From: Flavipsychrobacter sp.
GTDB lineage: Bacteria; Bacteroidota; Bacteroidia; Chitinophagales; Chitinophagaceae
Direction of reading: 5' to 3'
DNA: 64,000 nt
NCBI GenBank assembly: GCA_041392855.1
Contig: JAWKLD010000001.1
Coordinates: forward strand, 544,001-608,000
The notes under the pieces were generated by a model. The model worked only from the letters and a program-made list of their open reading frames with translations, ran no database searches and had not been told where the DNA came from. The position numbers were made by a program, and so were the translations under genes. Below, piece after piece: positions 8,912-16,560 of the stretch; positions within the stretch are counted from its first letter, which is position 1, and every line of letters starts with the position of its first letter.

Positions 8912-8951
8912 AATTATCACGAATTTGTCAAAAAAAATAATCGTGATAATT
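8912..8951. repeat. Perfect 11-bp inverted repeat upstream of the GEVED gene
   Basis: AATTATCACGA at 8912-8922 and its exact reverse complement at 8941-8951, separated by 18 A/T-rich bases. It lies between the end of the TonB receptor operon and the start of the GEVED gene. It could be an operator or a weak terminator with a long loop. Confidence 0.65.
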
Positions 8952-9030
8952 AATACTAGATTAAAAATAAGACCACACTGACTTAATAATGAGTTAGTTA
9001 TATGAGTATTGCTTATATGAAAAGCCTGTT

Positions 9031-11217
9031 TTATAGCTTACAACCTACAGTTAAAAAGTAGCTCCTTCCATCTCCTGGTATAATGCCTGGTCCCGGGTAT
9101 CCTGTAGCTCTTCTAGTGAAGTAATGGGCATCCGCTATGTTATTAACACTGCCTTCTAGTATTAGCCATTTCCAGCTCCAGGATATAGATACGTCCATTA
9201 GCTGATAAGTAGGCACAGCTCCATTAACACCACTACTACCACCGTCTTCAGCATTAGTAGCATCAGTATACTGTTTGCCCATGTGGCTAAACTGATAGGT
9301 TAGCTTAAGTTTTTTATACCCTAATTGTATGCCCGCTTTCCAGTTGATCAATGGCACGTATTCCAGTTCCTTACCAACAATATTTTTTTGAGGGCTCTCG
9401 GTATATTCTGATTGTGTAATAGCAAGGTTAGAATAAATGCTGGCACGCCATTTTTGCGGTACAGTTTTGAACGCGTTCAGTATGTTTACTTCAGCAAAGG
9501 TCTCTAAGCCATATATCTGAGCAGCTCCAATATTGCCTCTTCTACGAATAACCTGATTACCTTTTTTATACTGATATTCTCCTATACGATTAGCATAACG
9601 TAAAAAGAATGCACTCACGTCATATTGAACCAGGTTGTTGAAATTGCCTCTAATACCTAGATCAGAGCTCCATCCTTTTTCATCTTTGATATTTGGGTCT
9701 ACTTCAAGCGAAGGGGTGGTGATACGTATATCAGTAAAAGTAACAGAGCGATAGTTTTGAGAGAAGTTGCCGTATAGCTCCATACTCTTGTTCAGCTTAT
9801 AATTACTTCCTACGCCCAATAAGATAAAAGACCTTGGCAACTCTTTCTGTTCATCAATTTTTTGGTTCTGTATTACATTGCCAGCTTGGTCTACCACTCT
9901 GTTTACATAAAAACCATTGGCTTGCGTCTTAATGTATTCTGCACGAATACCAGGTGTAATGCTCCATTTTGACGTTAGTCTGAAAATGTTTTCTACAAAT
10001 GCTGCAAGGTTTAGGTTAGGGAAAGAATAGTCGGCATTAACCTGAGATGATTCATCAGAAAAAGAAAAGTCAGCCCCTGAACCATTATTCACTTTGCCTA
10101 ATAGGTTGCTATTATAACCTCTATAAGCTCTTATGCCGCCTAGTATTACCTGCATTTGTTTGCCTATGGTATATCTATTCAGTATTCTGGACTCTAACGT
10201 TAGGTTTTGAAATTCGCCTGTCAATAGTGTACGTTCACCTCCATTGTCTGTTCTCGATGGGTAGTTCTCTAAGTAGCCTACAGCTTTTCTTGAAGCTAAT
10301 AGACCATAGGCACGAGTTTGGATCTGTGTGCGTGAGGATATTCTATATTCCCACTCTAGGTCTATCAAGTCCCAGTTTACGGCAAACCAATTTCTGGTAC
10401 GGTTGCTCTGTCTTGGGTCTTCTTCAAACATTTTATCATTCAATCCTCCTGGTTGCTGTGCAATATAATTGAGGTGTGTATACTCCAGACCTATTTTGCT
10501 CTTCTCACTTACTTGGTAGTGTAGGTCTACATAGCCATTAAAAGATTCAAACTTGCTATTTGGTCTCCAGCCATCACCTCTTTTATAATGTGCATAGGCA
10601 AAGTATTTTAGTTTTCCTTTCGTGCCACTTATAGCATTGTAAGAGCTAAAGAAACCAAAAGAACCAGCGGTTTGTCTGCTTTCAAGCGTAAAGGCCTTTT
10701 TAGCACCGGGTTGTTTCATCTCAAAGTTTAGCAATCCTCCAAATTGAGTACCGTATTGCAAACCTGCTGCTCCTTTAAGTATTTCTATTTTTGATAAGGC
10801 TTCGGCTGGTGGGGTATAATAACTTTCAGGATAGCCTAATGCGTCTGCACTAATATCATAGCCATTTTGTCTTACATTGAAGTTAGCTGTTCTGTTAGGG
10901 TCCAATCCTCTGCCGCCAATACTCAATTGCAAGCCAGATCCATCATTTTCAAAAATGTTTAACCCTGCTACTTTTGCATATACCTGTCTTGTGTTGTTAG
11001 TTGCTTTATTAACGGTTAGCTTTTCAACATTAATAACTTCCGACTTTTTGCCTGCAGTTATCTTCATGCCATCTACTTGGTACATATGACCAAAGTTGTT
11101 ATCCTTCTCGTCCGTTATTTCTACTTCCTGTAGTTTGGCACGCTTAGTACTGTCTTGTGCATATACACAAGTGGGTAGCATGAATATTATTACAGGTAGT
11201 ATATATCTACAAACCAT
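9031..11217 (-). CDS. TonB-dependent outer-membrane receptor, FecA-like
   Basis: 728 aa. Signal peptide (to about YAQ, residue 21), then directly a plug domain without the carboxypeptidase-like N-terminal domain of SusC-type receptors. The plug shows GLQLSIGGRGLDPNRT, a YTPPAEALSKIEILKG segment and a GGLLNF end, then a beta-barrel of about 550 residues ending in an aromatic-rich strand with YFLTVGCKL. This pattern resembles ferric-citrate (FecA) type receptors, so an iron chelate is the likely cargo, but the ligand cannot be read from sequence. It is the last gene of a tight operon: its start overlaps the end of the HTTM gene by 11 bases. Confidence 0.88.
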   Translation of the reverse strand: MVCRYILPVIIFMLPTCVYAQDSTKRAKLQEVEITDEKDNNFGHMYQVDGMKITAGKKSEVINVEKLTVNKATNNTRQVYAKVAGLNIFENDGSGLQLSIGGRGLDPNRTANFNVRQNGYDISADALGYPESYYTPPAEALSKIEILKGAAGLQYGTQFGGLLNFEMKQPGAKKAFTLESRQTAGSFGFFSSYNAISGTKGKLKYFAYAHYKRGDGWRPNSKFESFNGYVDLHYQVSEKSKIGLEYTHLNYIAQQPGGLNDKMFEEDPRQSNRTRNWFAVNWDLIDLEWEYRISSRTQIQTRAYGLLASRKAVGYLENYPSRTDNGGERTLLTGEFQNLTLESRILNRYTIGKQMQVILGGIRAYRGYNSNLLGKVNNGSGADFSFSDESSQVNADYSFPNLNLAAFVENIFRLTSKWSITPGIRAEYIKTQANGFYVNRVVDQAGNVIQNQKIDEQKELPRSFILLGVGSNYKLNKSMELYGNFSQNYRSVTFTDIRITTPSLEVDPNIKDEKGWSSDLGIRGNFNNLVQYDVSAFFLRYANRIGEYQYKKGNQVIRRRGNIGAAQIYGLETFAEVNILNAFKTVPQKWRASIYSNLAITQSEYTESPQKNIVGKELEYVPLINWKAGIQLGYKKLKLTYQFSHMGKQYTDATNAEDGGSSGVNGAVPTYQLMDVSISWSWKWLILEGSVNNIADAHYFTRRATGYPGPGIIPGDGRSYFLTVGCKL

Positions 11218-12583
11218 TTATCGTATCGTTAAAGGCCAGCAGCCAAGTTTTATGTTTAAATGAGTTTTTCTCTTTCCCTAAATCAATAGAAGTGTCAACA
11301 AATAGTTTACTTCTTCTACCATTAAGTGCTACATAACTTGTAGCATATACCTGCGGGTTGTTAACACCACGTTTTGTAAAAGTCTCTTTCAAGAAGCTAG
11401 CGTATTGTAAAATGAAGTCAGGCTGGGTAGCCATCATCTTTTCCTGATTTCTTGTAAGAAACTCATTGTTGTTAACAGCTATTTTTTCTCCAGTTTCACT
11501 ATCCTTCACTACAAATTGTGCGTAGCCCATTTTTTCCATGAGCATTACCCGCCACGAAAAACGATATCCTTCCTCTGTCCAGAAAAGCTCGTTGGGGTAG
11601 AGTAGATACCTCCAAGGTAGCAACACTTGTAGCGTAAAGAATATAGCAAATACAGATAATGTTATTTTATGTCTGATAGGAGTAAAAGAAAATTTTGAAA
11701 AGGTGTATTGAGTTGATATGTTCTTCGATTTTAAATTCAGTTTATTAAGTATAGCATCTATGTCTTTACTCTCAAAAAATACCAGTGCCGAAAATATCAT
11801 TACAAAAGGGAAAACACCAATAGGGAATAGTATTGCCGTCATCAAATGAAAAATGATAACAGTAGCATATGCAAAAGGTCTTGTTTTTCTATTGAGTAAG
11901 AAGAATGGTATGGTAAGATCATAGATAGCGCCAAACCAACTAAAGAAATAAGCCACCCATATCTTATTGAATAAAAAGCCAATAACAGGCATATCATTAT
12001 TAGCAGGAAGCCATAATCTTAATGGCATAGCTTCTATTAGCCAGTCGCTATTTAGTTTTGCCAAACCTGCATATACATACACAATACCCATCATGAGCCG
12101 TATGCTACCCAATGTCCATCTTGGTATATACTGACGAGTAATTTGTGGTTTCCTTAAGGTGTCTAAGGCATAGTTGACATTAGCAGGCAACCACATCATT
12201 AAAAACAACACTAATGATACAAAGTAGTAATGGTTGAGGTAGTTGGTCTTATCCATTAGCTCTATATAGGTAAAGCTTAGAAACAAGAGTATTGATGCCA
12301 ACCTATAAAAATATCCTAGAGCAAAGAAAAGTGCACTGATACCACAGATAGCAAAAATAATGTAGGTGTATCCCCCTAATGGCTTTACCCATTCAAAGCC
12401 ATAATAAGAGAAAAAGTAGGTTGGGGTAATGTATAATTCTTCTATCCATCCCTTTAGCCAAAAACGCAATGTGCTGCCAAAGATCATTACGCCAAATAAA
12501 AAGCGAAAAGCAGCAAGAGCAGCTGTGTGTACAGGCTGCTCTAAATAGGCTTTTGATAATATGTGCTTTTTAAATTGAAACAT
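11207..12583 (-). CDS. HTTM-domain membrane protein (vitamin K-dependent gamma-carboxylase-like)
   Basis: 458 aa integral membrane protein with about seven to eight segments in the first 300 residues and a soluble C-terminal part facing the periplasm. Two signatures of the HTTM/VKGC family are visible: DKTNYLNHYY (N117, H118) and YAGLAKLNSDWL (K176). In human gamma-glutamyl carboxylase the corresponding segments are NNH (His160) and KKLDADW (Lys218, the catalytic base), recalled from memory. Family bacterial members have no proven reaction. It sits two bases after the imelysin gene and overlaps the TonB receptor gene, so it belongs to the same uptake operon. Whether it carboxylates a partner, oxidises a quinol or acts otherwise is unknown. 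Confidence 0.85.
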   Translation of the reverse strand: MFQFKKHILSKAYLEQPVHTAALAAFRFLFGVMIFGSTLRFWLKGWIEELYITPTYFFSYYGFEWVKPLGGYTYIIFAICGISALFFALGYFYRLASILLFLSFTYIELMDKTNYLNHYYFVSLVLFLMMWLPANVNYALDTLRKPQITRQYIPRWTLGSIRLMMGIVYVYAGLAKLNSDWLIEAMPLRLWLPANNDMPVIGFLFNKIWVAYFFSWFGAIYDLTIPFFLLNRKTRPFAYATVIIFHLMTAILFPIGVFPFVMIFSALVFFESKDIDAILNKLNLKSKNISTQYTFSKFSFTPIRHKITLSVFAIFFTLQVLLPWRYLLYPNELFWTEEGYRFSWRVMLMEKMGYAQFVVKDSETGEKIAVNNNEFLTRNQEKMMATQPDFILQYASFLKETFTKRGVNNPQVYATSYVALNGRRSKLFVDTSIDLGKEKNSFKHKTWLLAFNDTINGL

Positions 12584-12585
12584 CT

Positions 12586-13707
12586 TTAGTCACCATCATT
12601 ATCTACATAAGTGATAGAAATACTAAATGCGGAAACCATGTCTACTTTAAGTAGCGGAACAACATCTTGTAGTTGCTCGTAGATTTCCAATACTTCAGTA
12701 CGGTTGTTTTGAACGCCGTTGAGGATAGTTGTATTTAAATTTTGTAATGCGGTTATAGCTTCATCTATTTCTTTAACAACAACATCGGCAATAAGGCTAC
12801 CGTCATTATCTTTTGTGCCCAACGCTGCTAAGTAAGATTGCATACTAGCGCCGTTAGTGCCATTATATCCTTTGCCTGTATAGAAATCTTTAATGGCATT
12901 GAGTGCTGTTAGCGCTAGCTCTTTTGATAATTCTGGCATATAGTATGCTTCAACTATTTGTGGTGAAGCAAAGCCTGTCATAGCTCCTACAGGCAAACCA
13001 ATTTTACCGGCACGCAAATTACGCTCGTAGTATTGTACATAGCCATTCACCATCACAGTAAGACTACTACTGACATCGATTCCCGTATTGTTGATGAAAT
13101 CATCCTTATAGTTGCTCCATGTGTTACTAACGTTGGTTACTTTTTCCAGCATCTTATTGGCGATAGCTAATAAATATTGCTTTCTGTTGTTAGCCTGAGG
13201 GTCTGTAGTGTATTGGTCAACTATTAGTTGGTCAGTACTTGCTGCACCATTTATTAGATAATCTAATGCCGGGAAACCTTGTGCATCTTTATTACCAAAA
13301 GCTTCCAAGTCATAACTATTGGATGATATATTGTCATTCACCTTTGTGGTAGAAGCAGGGTAGATATTAATGAAATTTCTTAGGGTAGCATCAGCACCCG
13401 GACCAAACTCCAGCATATCTACTTTTTGCCAAGTGATATAGGCTGTTCTATAAGAGGTGCGTAACGCACCTAATGTAGTAGCGTTAGGTGTTGTAGTGAA
13501 TGCGGCTACGCTAGTTTTTAGAGCATTTAGTTTTTGCGTCATATCTGCATACGCAGGTATGATATAGTTGTTGGCATAATGCTCCAACATGGGCTTCCTG
13601 TCTAGATCGTTAGATGAGTTTTTATTCTCCTCTTTTTTGGAGCAACTGGTTATTATCGTAGTTGCCAGTACGATCAATAACCCTGTTGATAACAACCTTT
13701 TTTTCAT
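12586..13707 (-). CDS. Imelysin-family (peptidase M75-like) lipoprotein
   Basis: 373 aa. I start it at the ATG giving a lipoprotein signal MKKRLLST...IITSC (Cys22), 14 codons inside the longest frame; an AAAGGAG lies immediately before that ATG. The mature part is an imelysin domain: two helical-bundle halves, with TAYITWQKVDMLEFGPG in the first half and VGAMTGFASPQIVEAYY in the second. Imelysin-type proteins include EfeO/EfeM/ICMP periplasmic iron-binding proteins. The hallmark GxHxxE metal motif is replaced here by GFPALD (residues 144-149), so metal binding must differ or be absent. Operon position between a DUF4856 lipoprotein and an HTTM protein points to iron or another metal. Confidence 0.85.
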   Translation of the reverse strand: MKKRLLSTGLLIVLATTIITSCSKKEENKNSSNDLDRKPMLEHYANNYIIPAYADMTQKLNALKTSVAAFTTTPNATTLGALRTSYRTAYITWQKVDMLEFGPGADATLRNFINIYPASTTKVNDNISSNSYDLEAFGNKDAQGFPALDYLINGAASTDQLIVDQYTTDPQANNRKQYLLAIANKMLEKVTNVSNTWSNYKDDFINNTGIDVSSSLTVMVNGYVQYYERNLRAGKIGLPVGAMTGFASPQIVEAYYMPELSKELALTALNAIKDFYTGKGYNGTNGASMQSYLAALGTKDNDGSLIADVVVKEIDEAITALQNLNTTILNGVQNNRTEVLEIYEQLQDVVPLLKVDMVSAFSISITYVDNDGD

Positions 13708-13736
13708 CTCCTTTAGTTTGTTTCTTATTAACACGT

Positions 13737-13763
13737 AAAGCGGTCTCATACATGAGCCGCTTT
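13737..13763 (-). repeat. Intercistronic hairpin between DUF4856 and imelysin genes
   Basis: Arms AAAGCGGTCTCA and TGAGCCGCTTT pair over 11 bp with one bulged base and a four-base loop. No T-run follows on the minus strand, so it is more likely an mRNA-stabilising, processing or attenuating structure than a terminator. Confidence 0.6.
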
Positions 13764-13786
13764 ATCGATGTAATTATGTTTATATA

Positions 13787-14962
13787 TTAGTGACTAACCA
13801 CTGCATTTTTATCGATTCCAAAGGCTGTGGCAATTTGGTCTCTTACATTGTCAATATCTGCATTGGTTAATGACCAGAATCCATTTGCTTTGCCTCCTAG
13901 TATATTTAATAAATTATCAGACTTTGTTTTGTCGATCTTAGCGTTGTATGCGAAACGTAGTGAGTAGATAAATCCATACCCTTCAGATAAAGCGTGGAAT
14001 TTACTTGCGTCATCACTAGCAGTTTTTGTTTGGTTTAGGTAACTGATAGCTACTGTAGCTACAGCCTTTTCCAGTGCAGTACGAATGTAGGTTATTTGCT
14101 CGTCGCGTGTTGTCAGGTCATTATTAACAATAGCCGCACGTCCTTTTAAGAAAGCTACATATACAGCCTCAGGGTCTCCACCAACAGATGTTCCTACTTG
14201 GCGTACATAACCACCCAAGAACGATTCAAGATATTTTGTAGCATCGTTAGGGTCTTTCATTGGGTAGGTAGGGTTGCTTGTCAAGTAACCGTATGCTTCA
14301 TCCCAATGGTGTTGCATAGCGGTATAGTTCTTGCCATCAACTATTGTTTTATTATCCGCTGCTTGTTTTTCAGTACCTAGGTATACATTGCTGATCTGGT
14401 CAAGCATCATAGCACCGATAAGCCCTTTTTGTACAAACTGAGCATATTCAAATCCTTTTTCATCTACAAGTCGCTTGCCGCCTAGCAAACCTGCATTGCC
14501 TTGAGTAGCTGTTTGTCCGTTTAGCTTGCTAATTCTTTCCAATTCTTTGAAATAGTTGTAGAAATGTTGACGCTCTGCATCAGCATCTACAGCTGAGAAT
14601 GATGCTGCTGATTTGCTAACGATAACTTTTGTTGTTGCAGTATTTAAGTCATTGCTAGTGAAAGGTGTGTTCTTGTTTTCGAACATATCTTTCATCTTTT
14701 GCTCATTTATTGCTGCAGTAGTACCTGTTTTTATATAAGTGTCTAACTCTTTTAGCATCTCAATACGAGTAGTCTGTCCGCTAAAGTCTACTGAAGTTTT
14801 CCCGTCAGTACCTTTAAAGGTCTCCAAGTAGTTGCTACTTGCGGTTAAGGTGTTATATGGTATTGTAAGGTTATTTGTTGGGGCAGGAGTAACAGAGTTA
14901 TCCTTTGTGCATGAGGTAAATCCTATTGCTAATAATAAAGCCGAACCGATTATTTTATTCAT
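13787..14962 (-). CDS. DUF4856 lipoprotein, first gene of the TonB/imelysin/HTTM operon
   Basis: 391 aa. Lipoprotein signal MNKIIGSALLLAIGFTSC (Cys18), then a Thr/Pro linker and one mostly helical domain. Recognised as DUF4856 from conserved segments: VDFSGQTTRIEML near residue 60, GLIGAMMLDQ, NYTAMQHHWDEAYGYL, LKGRAAIV, and FHALSEGYGFIYSLRF near the C-terminus. The function of the family is not established. A -7 element TACATTTG on the minus strand lies 20 bases upstream of the ATG, with a pair of direct repeats further upstream, so this gene carries the operon's regulated promoter. It is separated from imelysin by 79 bases containing a hairpin. Confidence 0.88.
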   Translation of the reverse strand: MNKIIGSALLLAIGFTSCTKDNSVTPAPTNNLTIPYNTLTASSNYLETFKGTDGKTSVDFSGQTTRIEMLKELDTYIKTGTTAAINEQKMKDMFENKNTPFTSNDLNTATTKVIVSKSAASFSAVDADAERQHFYNYFKELERISKLNGQTATQGNAGLLGGKRLVDEKGFEYAQFVQKGLIGAMMLDQISNVYLGTEKQAADNKTIVDGKNYTAMQHHWDEAYGYLTSNPTYPMKDPNDATKYLESFLGGYVRQVGTSVGGDPEAVYVAFLKGRAAIVNNDLTTRDEQITYIRTALEKAVATVAISYLNQTKTASDDASKFHALSEGYGFIYSLRFAYNAKIDKTKSDNLLNILGGKANGFWSLTNADIDNVRDQIATAFGIDKNAVVSH

Positions 14963-14982
14963 TGTTTTTCTTTTTACGGATG

Positions 14983-14990
14983 CAAATGTA
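14983..14990 (-). promoter_or_regulatory. -7 promoter element of the DUF4856 operon
   Basis: Reads TACATTTG on the minus strand, an exact TAnnTTTG match, 20 bases upstream of the DUF4856 start codon. No TTTG at the ideal -33 distance, which would fit a promoter needing an activator. Confidence 0.6.
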
Positions 14991-15017
14991 GGGGACGGTT
15001 TAAAGAGTGGTTTTAAT

Positions 15018-15049
15018 AATCGGGAAAAATCTGTTGCGAAATCGGGAAA
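15018..15049 (-). repeat. Two 10-bp direct repeats upstream of the DUF4856 promoter
   Basis: AATCGGGAAA occurs at 15018-15027 and again at 15040-15049, 22 bases start to start (two helical turns). They lie about 40-70 bases upstream of the predicted transcription start. Probable regulator binding site (inference). Confidence 0.5.
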
Positions 15050-15147
15050 CTATGTATATCGTTGATAATCAATGAATGTATTTTCTTTCGTATACATGTA
15101 TAGCTGTTGTTATAAATAACATTGATATGATTCTCTGATAAAAATCA

Positions 15148-15178
15148 TTGAAAAGACGAGTAATAAAAAATAGCTTTG
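15148..15178 (+). promoter_or_regulatory. Promoter of the PLP-dependent decarboxylase gene
   Basis: TTG at 15148-15150, 20 bases, then TAGCTTTG at 15171-15178, a full match to the Bacteroidota pattern. It covers the upstream TTG start option and so decides the start at 15197. Confidence 0.75.
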
Positions 15179-15196
15179 CGCGCAAAATGTAGCGAT

Positions 15197-16438
15197 ATGG
15201 CAAAGTTTTGGAAAAAACTATCACACACACAGCAGGATGAAAGAGTGTCTAAAGCACTGGCTTTAAACATAGATTACAAGGATAAGGTTTCTTTGGGTGT
15301 TCCTGCCTCGCGTTTGGATGGTAATGTGTTTTATGAGCAAGCACCTTTTTTGAAGGATGCACCTCTGTTACGTACTTATGTTGCCAATCCAAACCATATA
15401 GGATGCCATACGCTGGGTGAGTCGGAGACTTTCTTTAAAGGTACACAAGATATTGAGCGTGAAGTGATTGAAATGCTTTGTGTAGATATGCTTAAGGCAG
15501 AAGAAGGCAGTTGTGATGGTTATGTAGCGGCTGGAGGAACGGAAGCTAATATTCAGGCAGCGTGGATATATCGTAACTATTTTAAAAGAGAGCATAATGC
15601 CACACATAATGAAATAGCATTGCTGGGCTCTGCTGATACCCATTACTCTATATCAAAAGCTGCAAACCTGCTAAATCTAGAATGGTATGAGGCTCCTGTG
15701 GGTTATGAGGACAGAATAATAGTTGAGGAGGGGCTAAATGAAGTGATACAGGAGGCTAAGAAGGATGGGGTAAAGTATTTTATCGTTATTTCTAATATGG
15801 CTACAACTATGTTTGGTAGTGTAGATGATCCGGAGCTATATATAAAATGCTTAGAAGCAAATGATGTAGCCTATAAGCTACACTTGGATGGTGCTTTTGG
15901 TGGTTTTATTTATCCTATTAGTACACCTGCTTCTACTATAAACTTTGCCAACCCTAAAGTGTCTTCTATAACATTAGATGCGCATAAGATGCTACAAGCG
16001 CCTTATGGTACAGGTGTTTTCCTAGCTAGAAAAGGCTTGATGGAATATGTGTTTACCGAAGAGGCGGCTTATGTAAATGGTATGGACATCACGTTGAGCG
16101 GTAGTCGTTCAGGTGCTAATGCCATAGCTATATGGATGATAATGGTAACTTACGGACCACATGGCTGGTTTGAGAAAATAAACAAGCTACTCTATAGAAC
16201 AGACTGGTGTTGTAAGCAACTGGATGAACTGGGTGTAGGTTACTACAGGTATCCAAAGATGAACATCATTACCATAATGGGCAAATACATGAATAACGAG
16301 TTGGCTGAAAAGTATGGCTTGGTGCCTAACTCTCATGGTGCTAACCCTGAATGGTTCAAGATAGTAGTGATGGATCATGTTGAAGTGGAGCATTTAGAGA
16401 TGTTTATCAATGAGCTTAAGGCGCATTTAGGCAAATAA
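15197..16438 (+). CDS. PLP-dependent decarboxylase/aminotransferase (group II decarboxylase-like)
   Basis: 413 aa cytoplasmic fold-type I PLP enzyme. Motifs: GYVAAGGTEANIQAAW (phosphate and ring contacts), a DTHYSISKAANLL segment with the histidine stacking on PLP, LHLDGAFGGF (Asp pairing with the pyridine nitrogen) and SITLDAHKMLQAPYGTG with the Schiff-base lysine. This layout is that of glutamate/tyrosine/aspartate decarboxylases; the substrate cannot be told. The ATG at this position is chosen because the promoter motif overlaps the only upstream alternative. Monocistronic and divergent from the DUF4856 operon. Confidence 0.85.
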   Translation: MAKFWKKLSHTQQDERVSKALALNIDYKDKVSLGVPASRLDGNVFYEQAPFLKDAPLLRTYVANPNHIGCHTLGESETFFKGTQDIEREVIEMLCVDMLKAEEGSCDGYVAAGGTEANIQAAWIYRNYFKREHNATHNEIALLGSADTHYSISKAANLLNLEWYEAPVGYEDRIIVEEGLNEVIQEAKKDGVKYFIVISNMATTMFGSVDDPELYIKCLEANDVAYKLHLDGAFGGFIYPISTPASTINFANPKVSSITLDAHKMLQAPYGTGVFLARKGLMEYVFTEEAAYVNGMDITLSGSRSGANAIAIWMIMVTYGPHGWFEKINKLLYRTDWCCKQLDELGVGYYRYPKMNIITIMGKYMNNELAEKYGLVPNSHGANPEWFKIVVMDHVEVEHLEMFINELKAHLGK

Positions 16439-16560
16439 TACGTTGCATATATAAGGGTTTCATTGCAGGTAAGTTTGTTTGGTTGAATCAGTTTTATCTG
16501 TGACAGTCGGCAAGGTACATTTATTGACATTTAAGTTTTAACCTTAAAAGTCAATACGTT

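Noticed and set aside
10047..10472. 141-aa open frame on the plus strand
   Set aside because: Antisense to the TonB receptor barrel; Cys/Leu/Tyr-rich with no ribosome site or family resemblance.
15176..15196. Upstream TTG start of the PLP decarboxylase
   Set aside because: It falls inside the -7 promoter element, so transcription would begin after it; the ATG at 15197 is preferred.
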